NCBI GenBank assembly: GCA_035559715.1
Contig: DATMAW010000053.1
Coordinates: forward strand, 1-11,003
DNA length: 11,003 nt
From: JACQHC01 sp035559715
GTDB lineage: Bacteria; Gemmatimonadota; Gemmatimonadetes; Gemmatimonadales; GWC2-71-9
Direction of reading: 5' to 3'
The position numbers and the translations under genes were made by a program. The notes beneath the pieces were generated by a model, which saw only the letters and a program-made list of their open reading frames with translations, had not been told where the DNA came from and ran no database searches. Shown in pieces: positions 5,426 through 11,003 of this stretch; within the stretch, counting starts at the first letter, position 1; every line of letters begins with the position of its first letter.

Positions 5426-5534
5426 TACGCGGCTCCGGGGAGAGGTTGGTGGACCTTGGTGAAGACTCATGAAACGGGTAAAGGTCGCGGCTCTCTGCGT
5501 CCTCCACAACCTATGCCAGCCTCCACGAGCGTCC

Positions 5535-7211
5535 TCAAAACAGCCCTTCTATCCGTCCGTCGTGATGTACGGCGATCCGCTCGGCCGCGGGCGACTTGCT
5601 CAGCCCCGGCATCGTCATGATGTCTCCCGCCAGCGCCACCACGAACCCCGCCCCTGCCGAGGGATATACGTCGCGGATTGCCAGGCGGAACCCTGAAGGC
5701 GCGCCCAGGCGAGACGCATCATCCGAGAGCGAATACTGGGTCTTGGCCATGCACACCGGGGTCCCGGCCAGTCCGAACTCGCCGAGTTGCTTGATGGCGC
5801 GATCGGCCTTCGGGGCGATATCCACGCCGTCGGCGCCGTAGATCTCTTGAGCGATGATCTGGATTTTCTCCACGATGGGGCGTCGTTCGTCATACAACGG
5901 ACGAAACGCTGCTTGCCCCCGAGCGAGGACGTCCAGCACCATCTCGGCCAGGCTCGTTCCGCCGGCACCGCCCTTTTCCCACACTTCGCATAACGCCACT
6001 GGAACGCCGAGGCGTTCGCAGCCCGCGCGGATGACGCCGAGCTCGGCATCGGCGTCGGTAGTGAACCGATTGATGGCCACCACGGCCGGCACCCCGAACT
6101 TCGCGACATTGCGAACGTGACGCTCCAGGTTGGCGAAACCACGCTCGGTAGCCGCGGGGTCGGGGTGCGCGAGCCGGTCCCTGGCGGCGCCGCCATGAAG
6201 CTTGAGCGCGCGCACGGTGGCCACGATCACGGCGGCCTCGGGCGCGAGTCCGGCGGTGCGACACTTGATGTTGAAGAATTTCTCGGCGCCCAGGTCGGCG
6301 CCGAACCCTGCCTCGGTGATCACGAGGTCCGCCACGCGGAGGCCCAATTCCGTGGCCATGACGGAATTGCATCCGTGCGCGATGTTGCCGAACGGGCCGC
6401 AGTGAATGAGCGCCGGGCCGCCTTCCAGGGTCTGGACCAGGTTCGGCATCAGCGCATCCTTCAGCAGCAGGGTCATGGCTCCATGCGCGCTGAGGCTCTT
6501 CGCCTGCACGGGTCGGCCGTCGTGCGTGGCTGCGACGATGATGCGGGCCAGCCGCTGCTCGAGGTCTTCCAGGCTTCGCGCGAGCGCCAGCACCGCCATG
6601 ATCTCGCTGCCGGGGATGATGACAAAACGCTCTTCCCGCGGCACGCCGCCCAGAGGGCCGCCCAGGCCAATCACGATGCTTCGCAGCGCCCGGTCGTTCA
6701 TGTCGATGGTCCGCGGCCAGGTGATACGCCGCGCGTCAATGCCCAGGGCGTTGCCGTGATGGAGGTGATTGTCCAGCATGGCCGACAACAGGTTGTGCGC
6801 CGACGCGATCGCGTGGAAATCGCCGGTGAAGTGAAGATTGATGTCCTCCATCGGCACCACCTGCGCGTACCCTCCGCCCGCTGCTCCTCCCTTGACGCCG
6901 AAAACCGGTCCGAGGCTGGGTTCTCGCAAGCACAGGACGGCGCGCTTCCCCATGCGGCGCAACGCCTGGGTGAGTCCGACCGTAACGGTGGACTTTCCCT
7001 CCCCGGCTGCGGTTGGATTGATGCCCGTAACGAGCACGAGGCGGCCGCGCCGCTGCCGCCGCTCGATGGCATCCAGCCGCACTTTCGCCTTGTACTCGCC
7101 GTACAGCACGAGTTCGTCGGGCTTGAGTTCGACGTCGGCGGCCACGTCACGAATGGGCCTGAGCTTGGCAGCTTGCGCGATCTCGATGTCAGTGGGAACG
7201 GTGCGCGTCAT
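5535..7211 (-). CDS. fhs: Formate-tetrahydrofolate ligase
   Basis: This enzyme (10-formyl-THF synthetase) joins formate to tetrahydrofolate with ATP hydrolysis and feeds one-carbon units to purines, fMet and serine, or the methyl branch of the Wood-Ljungdahl pathway in organisms that have it. The 558-aa product is full length. It has the nucleotide-binding loop NPTAAGEGKST (65-75), the REPSLGPVFGVKGGAAGGGY stretch (97-116) followed by VPMEDINLHFTGDFHAI, and a C-terminus with PSAGAGFVVALAGDIMTMPG and LSKSPAAERI. The start is ATG 7211 with AGAGGA just upstream. It follows tatD by 9 nt and is probably co-transcribed with it. Its neighbour on the 3' side is the ridA/tRNA-Sec pair. Large open frames on the opposite strand are codon-bias shadows. 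Confidence 0.97.
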   Translation of the reverse strand: MTRTVPTDIEIAQAAKLRPIRDVAADVELKPDELVLYGEYKAKVRLDAIERRQRRGRLVLVTGINPTAAGEGKSTVTVGLTQALRRMGKRAVLCLREPSLGPVFGVKGGAAGGGYAQVVPMEDINLHFTGDFHAIASAHNLLSAMLDNHLHHGNALGIDARRITWPRTIDMNDRALRSIVIGLGGPLGGVPREERFVIIPGSEIMAVLALARSLEDLEQRLARIIVAATHDGRPVQAKSLSAHGAMTLLLKDALMPNLVQTLEGGPALIHCGPFGNIAHGCNSVMATELGLRVADLVITEAGFGADLGAEKFFNIKCRTAGLAPEAAVIVATVRALKLHGGAARDRLAHPDPAATERGFANLERHVRNVAKFGVPAVVAINRFTTDADAELGVIRAGCERLGVPVALCEVWEKGGAGGTSLAEMVLDVLARGQAAFRPLYDERRPIVEKIQIIAQEIYGADGVDIAPKADRAIKQLGEFGLAGTPVCMAKTQYSLSDDASRLGAPSGFRLAIRDVYPSAGAGFVVALAGDIMTMPGLSKSPAAERIAVHHDGRIEGLF

Positions 7212-7220
7212 GGGTCCTCT

Positions 7221-8039
7221 TTACAGGGTCGCGAGGCCGATCCGCGTGCCGAAGCAGCGCGTGGCGTTCATCGTCGTGAGCCCGGCGATGGTCTCAGGGG
7301 CATCGCCCCGAATCTCTGCGGTTCGTGTCGCGACGTACCGCACGAAGGCCGGCTCGTTGCGACGGCCGCGCATCGGCACCGGTGCAAGGTACGGAGCATC
7401 GGTTTCGAGCAGGAGGCGTTCGGCGGGGCATTCGGCGACGCGGTTTGCGTGTGGCCAATTGCGGAAGGTGATCATCCCGCTGAAGGAGAAGTACGCTCCG
7501 ACCTCCACGCCCGCCTCGAACACGGTCGGGCCGGAGCTGAAGGAATGGAGCACGAGGGCCGGAACGGTCGGACCCCATTCCCGCACGAGCCGGGCGAGGT
7601 CCGGGTCGGCCTCGCGGCCGTGCACGACCACCGGGCGGCGGTGCTCCGCTGCGAGACACAACTGCGCCTCAAACGCCCGGCGTTGGGCGAGCCGCGGTGA
7701 GTGATCGTAATGGTAATCGAGTCCGGTCTCACCTACCGCCACCACGGCGGGGTGCGCCAGAGCATCGGCCAGCCGAGCGGCGGCGTCCGCCGACCAGGTC
7801 GAGGCATGATGCGGGTGCACGCCCGCCGTCGCGGAGAGGCCGTGCGCGTGGGCGAGGGTTAGACAACGCTCGGTGGTCTCGACGGAGTCCGCGATGACGA
7901 TGACGTGCGCTACGCCGGCCGCGCGGGCTCGCGTCAGCACGTCGCCGCGGTCAGAATCGAATGCGGGATCGGCAAGGTGGCAATGCGTGTCCACGAGCGG
8001 AGCGAGCGCTGGCCCGGGGCCTTCGGGCTGACGATCCAC
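7221..8039 (-). CDS. tatD: TatD family metal-dependent hydrolase (DNase)
   Basis: TatD proteins are TIM-barrel metal-dependent nucleases with 3'-5' exonuclease or DNA-repair roles in the cytosol. The 272-aa product carries the complete ligand set: DTHCHL (17-22, Asp17, His19, His21), VAVGETGLDYH (100-110, Glu104), VVVHGREA (137-144, His140), LVLHSFSSG (162-170, His165) and LLETDAPYLAP (210-220, Asp214), followed by PMRGRRNEP where substrate-side PxRGxxNEP is usual. The start is GTG 8039, 14 nt past the secF stop. About 15 residues precede the first motif, slightly more than usual, but no closer start looks better. It continues the secD-secF run and ends 9 nt before fhs. The exact cellular substrate is not shown by the sequence. 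Confidence 0.95.
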   Translation of the reverse strand: MDRQPEGPGPALAPLVDTHCHLADPAFDSDRGDVLTRARAAGVAHVIVIADSVETTERCLTLAHAHGLSATAGVHPHHASTWSADAAARLADALAHPAVVAVGETGLDYHYDHSPRLAQRRAFEAQLCLAAEHRRPVVVHGREADPDLARLVREWGPTVPALVLHSFSSGPTVFEAGVEVGAYFSFSGMITFRNWPHANRVAECPAERLLLETDAPYLAPVPMRGRRNEPAFVRYVATRTAEIRGDAPETIAGLTTMNATRCFGTRIGLATL

Positions 8040-8053
8040 CGCGGTCCGCCTGC

Positions 8054-9037
8054 TCAGGACGCCGGCTGCCTGCTGGGAACGGTCCCTGGCCGTGGTGCAA
8101 GTGCCCGGGCACCGCGGGCGTCTTCACCGGGCCACCTGCGCTCGATGGCGAGCAGAATCGGCGAGGCGATGTAAATCGAGGAGAAGGTGCCAACCACGAT
8201 CCCGAACGTCATGACGGCCGCGAACCCATGGATGCTGGTCGGTCCAAATGCCAGCAACGCCAGCGTGGCCAGCAACGTCGTGGTTCCCGTCATGAGCGTG
8301 CGCGGGAGCGTTTCATTCACGCTCAGGTTGAGAATTTCCATCATGTGCTGGCGACGGTACTTGCGCAGGTTTTCCCGGACGCGGTCGAACACCACGATGG
8401 TGTCGTTCAAGGAGTACCCCACGATGGTAAGGATGGCCGCCACGACCACCAGGCTGACTTCGATGTCGAGGAGCGCAATGAACGACAACGTCAAGAGAAT
8501 GTCGTGTGCCGTGGCGGCCACCGCTCCCAGACCGAAGCGCCACTCGAAGCGAAACGCGAGGTACACGAGCGTGCCGAGGAACGAGAGAAGGATCGCCGTC
8601 AGGGCCTTCTGCCGGAGCTCGCCCCCCACCTTGGGGCCGACGGCCTCCGTGCGCACGATGGTGTACGTGCCCGGCCCAAACGCGCGGACCAGGGCCGAGT
8701 CCACGGCGATCGCCGTGCGCTCCGTCGATTCAGCTTCCGCCTCCGGCGCCTCCTCGAGGCGCGCACGAATCACCCACTCGTTTGGCGTCCCGAAGGTTTG
8801 AATCTCCGCTCCCGGGAATCCGCTCGACACAAGCGCCTGACGCAGGCTGGCGTCGCCGATCGCGGGACTGTGTGCCTGAAGCTCGATCAGGGTCCCACCG
8901 GTGAAGTCGATGCTGTAGTTGGCCCCTCGCACGGCGAGGGTGAGGAGGCCGGGGAGCGCCACGGCAGCCGTAACGACGTACGCGGCCCGACGGACACCGA
9001 GGAAATCGTAGTTGGCGTGGGCGAAGATGCGAATCAT
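8054..9037 (-). CDS. secF: Protein translocase subunit SecF
   Basis: SecF pairs with SecD in the inner membrane and uses the proton motive force to help preproteins leave SecYEG on the periplasmic side. The 327-aa product has six hydrophobic segments. The first (about 18-37) is followed by the signature NYSIDFTGGT (40-49). A periplasmic domain spans roughly 40-140. The C-terminal bundle contains AATAHDILLT (174-183), GYSLNDTIVVFDRVREN (207-223) and LNLSVNETLPRTLMTG (236-251), all diagnostic of SecF. It starts at ATG 9037, sharing one base with the secD stop (TGATG), with AAGGAG upstream inside secD. The basic Arg/Ala-rich tail after residue 300 is cytosolic. The stop lies 14 nt before tatD. 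Confidence 0.97.
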   Translation of the reverse strand: MIRIFAHANYDFLGVRRAAYVVTAAVALPGLLTLAVRGANYSIDFTGGTLIELQAHSPAIGDASLRQALVSSGFPGAEIQTFGTPNEWVIRARLEEAPEAEAESTERTAIAVDSALVRAFGPGTYTIVRTEAVGPKVGGELRQKALTAILLSFLGTLVYLAFRFEWRFGLGAVAATAHDILLTLSFIALLDIEVSLVVVAAILTIVGYSLNDTIVVFDRVRENLRKYRRQHMMEILNLSVNETLPRTLMTGTTTLLATLALLAFGPTSIHGFAAVMTFGIVVGTFSSIYIASPILLAIERRWPGEDARGARALAPRPGTVPSRQPAS

Positions 9038-10665
9038 CAGATCGGCAGCTCCTTGGCCACGCCGCGGCGCTGAATCCAGATGAGGAAGAACGTACGCGTC
9101 ACGAACACCGCCGAGAGGAAGGATGCAATGATGCCGACAATCAGCGTGACCGCGAACCCCTTGACCGGGCCCGTGCCGAACTGAAACAGGAACAGCGCGG
9201 TCAGCACCGTGGTCAGGTTCGAGTCCACGATGGCCGGCATGGCGTGCAGGAACCCGCCGTCCACAGCAGCGCGGACGGTTTTGTTCTGCGCCAACTCCTC
9301 TCGGATGCGTTCGAACACCAGCACGTTCGCGTCCACCGCCATGCCGATGGACAGCGCGAAACCGGCCAGGCCCGGCAGGGTGACAGTTGCGCCGAGACTG
9401 GCGAGCCCCCCGAGCGTGAAGAGCACATAGAAGGAGAGCGCTGCCACAGCGAGCAGGCCCGCCATTCGATAGTACGCCACGATCAAAGCGATCACTGCGA
9501 TTGTCCCGATGATGACCGCTCGCCTGCCCTTGTCGATGGAGTCACGGCCAAGACTGGGCCCCACGGTTCGCTCCTCGACGATGACCAGCGGCGTCGGCAA
9601 TGCGCCGGCGCGGAGCACGAGTGCCAGGTCCTGCGCCTGCTGTAGGCTCGCACTTCCCAGCTCGATCTGACCCCGCTGTCCGATTTGGCCGCGGATGATG
9701 GGGGGGTCTCCTTGAACCCGACCATCCAGCACGATGGCCATGTAATCCTGCACGTGGCGGCCGGTCTCGCGGGAGAAGATGCGGCCGCCCGCTCGCGTCA
9801 GCTGGAAGTTGACGACCGCCTGGTTGTACAGCTGATCGATCTGCGCCTGCGCGTCCGCCAGGTACTCCCCGGTAATGATCGGATCCTTCTGCACGGCGTA
9901 CAGCGGCCGGTACGACTGCGCGCCCTGCGAAACCACCTCGACGGACCACAGCAGTTCGAGCCCCCGCGGGATCAGGCGCTGCACTTCCGGGTGATGCAGC
10001 AGGCTGTCCACGTGGGGATAGTCTTGCTCCCGCACGAGAAACTCGCCGGGCTGGTCGCCGGGGTATAGGAGGGAGCTCAGCGCGCCGGCCGTGCCGACGG
10101 CCAGGGAGTCCTCCTGGGCCGCACCTTGCTTGCTGGTATCAGCGCCCAACAATTGCGCGACTGGACTGGGCGCTCCACCGCTCGTGGCCCGCACGCCGGC
10201 GCGACGGAGCGCTGCATCCATGCTGGGGAGCGCGTCCTGGAACTGGCGTTGCATGTCCACGATGCGAAACTCGAGGAACGCCGAGCGCTGCACGATCTCT
10301 TTGGCGCGCCCCGGATCTCGCAGCCCCGGCAGCTCCACGACGATTCGATCAGTTCCGACGCGCTGCACCAGCGGCTCCGCAACGCCGAATTCGTCGATCC
10401 GCGTGCGGATGACCCGCAGGGCGCGGTCGAGCGCGTCAACTCGGTTTGCGACAGGGCCCCTGGATTCGTCCACTTCGAGGGCCAGGTGAATACCACCCTG
10501 GAGGTCGAGCCCCTGCTTCAGGGGAATGCGCTCGATCGTGGTATCCCGCATGCGTCCGTCCGCGCCGCGCGTGCGAATCGTGACGTCACGCGGCCACAGT
10601 GCAATGATGCTGAGGATGACGAGAACGCCGATGACGACGAGCCGTTTTTGGATGTTTGCGGGCAT
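9037..10665 (-). CDS. secD: Protein translocase subunit SecD
   Basis: SecD is the large partner of SecF in the accessory Sec complex. The 542-aa product has a first membrane helix (about 8-24), then LKQGLDLQGGIHL (49-61), the family signature, and a long periplasmic region that includes RALRVIRTRIDEFGVAEP (81-98) and DRIVVELPG. The stretch LRAGALPTPLVIVEE (351-365) and the membrane bundle with GMAVDANVLVFERIREEL (441-458) close the match. Residues 155-225 are Gly/Ala/Ser-rich and poorly conserved in style, probably a lineage-specific loop in the periplasmic head. The start is ATG 10665, 32 nt past the ribF stop; no clear Shine-Dalgarno sequence is seen. It overlaps secF by one base. Confidence 0.97.
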   Translation of the reverse strand: MPANIQKRLVVIGVLVILSIIALWPRDVTIRTRGADGRMRDTTIERIPLKQGLDLQGGIHLALEVDESRGPVANRVDALDRALRVIRTRIDEFGVAEPLVQRVGTDRIVVELPGLRDPGRAKEIVQRSAFLEFRIVDMQRQFQDALPSMDAALRRAGVRATSGGAPSPVAQLLGADTSKQGAAQEDSLAVGTAGALSSLLYPGDQPGEFLVREQDYPHVDSLLHHPEVQRLIPRGLELLWSVEVVSQGAQSYRPLYAVQKDPIITGEYLADAQAQIDQLYNQAVVNFQLTRAGGRIFSRETGRHVQDYMAIVLDGRVQGDPPIIRGQIGQRGQIELGSASLQQAQDLALVLRAGALPTPLVIVEERTVGPSLGRDSIDKGRRAVIIGTIAVIALIVAYYRMAGLLAVAALSFYVLFTLGGLASLGATVTLPGLAGFALSIGMAVDANVLVFERIREELAQNKTVRAAVDGGFLHAMPAIVDSNLTTVLTALFLFQFGTGPVKGFAVTLIVGIIASFLSAVFVTRTFFLIWIQRRGVAKELPI

Positions 10666-10697
10666 TGCGAATCGGCAACGGAGTGACGAAAGAAGGC

Positions 10698-11003
10698 TTA
10701 ATGACTAGTCGGGGTATCGGACGCTGTCAACGCGGCGCGCGCGGCCCGGAAATCGTTGTCCAGCTGACGCTTGAGAGCCTCAGATGAGGGAAAACGCATC
10801 ACATCCCGGAGGCGTGCGATCCAGGACACTCGCACCGGCGCACCGTACAGCTCCGGCTCGACATCGAAGAGGTGTACCTCGAGGGAGCGCTCCTGGTCGC
10901 CGAACGTGGGTCGTGGTCCGAGATGCATCATGCCGCCGGCCATGCCGTCCCGCCACTCCGCTCGCACCGCGTAGACGCCGTCGGGGGGGAGCAGCTTGCG
11001 GCG
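10698..11003 (-). CDS. ribF: RibF C-terminus (riboflavin kinase/FAD synthetase), cut by window edge
   Basis: Only the last 101 codons lie in the window; the frame stays open to base 11003. This is the flavokinase domain, which phosphorylates riboflavin to FMN. The visible part contains KLLPPDGVYAV, GMMHLGPRPTFG (the flavin/ATP loop region), then LEVHLFD with the catalytic Glu, ELYG, and the closing helix pattern LRDVMRFPSSEALKRQLDND. The start and the N-terminal adenylyltransferase domain should lie beyond the right edge on the same strand. It precedes secD by 32 nt with no visible terminator and so may be in the same transcript. The stop is TAA at 10698-10700. Confidence 0.93.
   Translation of the reverse strand, partial: RRKLLPPDGVYAVRAEWRDGMAGGMMHLGPRPTFGDQERSLEVHLFDVEPELYGAPVRVSWIARLRDVMRFPSSEALKRQLDNDFRAARAALTASDTPTSH

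Noticed and set aside
5426..5534. Possible promoter for ridA in the fhs-ridA gap
   Set aside because: No -35/-10 pair of reasonable quality at 16-18 nt spacing was found. Only the ribosome site GGAG is clear.
859..7211. Search for in-frame UGA read-through (selenoproteins) at the TGA stops of rph, the DUF5683 gene, ridA and fhs
   Set aside because: Each protein is already of normal family length or ends naturally, and no Cys-type active-site context surrounds the TGA codons.
6117..7700. Long plus-strand open frame (527 codons) opposite fhs and tatD
   Set aside because: It crosses two well-identified genes on the other strand, resembles no family, and open antisense frames are expected in high-GC coding DNA.
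7961..9073. Plus-strand open frame (370 codons) opposite secF
   Set aside because: It is antisense to a full-length SecF with intact motifs. The product is rich in Arg, Glu and His without recognisable domains.
1..11003. Mobile element, CRISPR, toxin-antitoxin or defence system
   Set aside because: No transposase, integrase, repeat-spacer array or known defence domain appears in any plausible gene, and composition looks uniform.

Overview
The window is high-GC bacterial chromosome from a diderm (Gram-negative type) organism. It carries outer-membrane and LPS genes (LptE-like, LpxH-like, LolB/DUF4292-like lipoprotein), SecD/SecF and a DUF5683 protein, with many GTG starts and short overlaps between genes. 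This gene mix suits Gemmatimonadota or a related high-GC diderm phylum; that placement is inferred from gene content and was not tested by alignment. No insertion sequence, phage gene, CRISPR array or other mobile element is visible, so this is a core-genome region.

Layout, read in the direction of transcription. From the right edge, a minus-strand run goes from the end of ribF (11003) through secD, secF, tatD and fhs to ridA, then a selenocysteine tRNA gene, then a DUF5683 membrane protein ending at 4390. Spacings inside this run are mostly 0-32 nt, with one 109-nt gap before ridA. A single plus-strand gene follows, an LpxH-type UDP-2,3-diacylglucosamine diphosphatase (3699-4427). It converges on, and overlaps, the end of the DUF5683 gene. 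Divergent from lpxH, a second tightly coupled minus-strand run holds a YbgC-type thioesterase, a LolB/DUF4292-like lipoprotein, an LptE-like lipoprotein, a small membrane protein, rph (RNase PH) and rdgB (non-canonical NTP pyrophosphatase). It ends near a tRNA-Pro(UGG) gene.

How the genes work together. SecD/SecF pull preproteins across the inner membrane. The LptE-like and LolB-like lipoproteins and LpxH form an envelope/lipid A assembly theme. rph and rdgB are a common RNA-processing and nucleotide-sanitation pair. fhs charges formate onto tetrahydrofolate, and RidA removes reactive enamines/imines. The tRNA-Sec implies that the genome decodes UGA as selenocysteine, although no SelA, SelB, SelD or selenoprotein gene lies in the window.

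The part most worth a second look is 4750-5040. A tRNA-Sec gene sits 4 nt after the ridA stop codon. Its encoded CCA directly abuts the signal-peptide region of the DUF5683 reading frame, which has no ordinary start codon between the tRNA and the signal peptide. Everything else reads as ordinary housekeeping DNA, and I see no evidence for a new defence, mobile or biosynthetic system.
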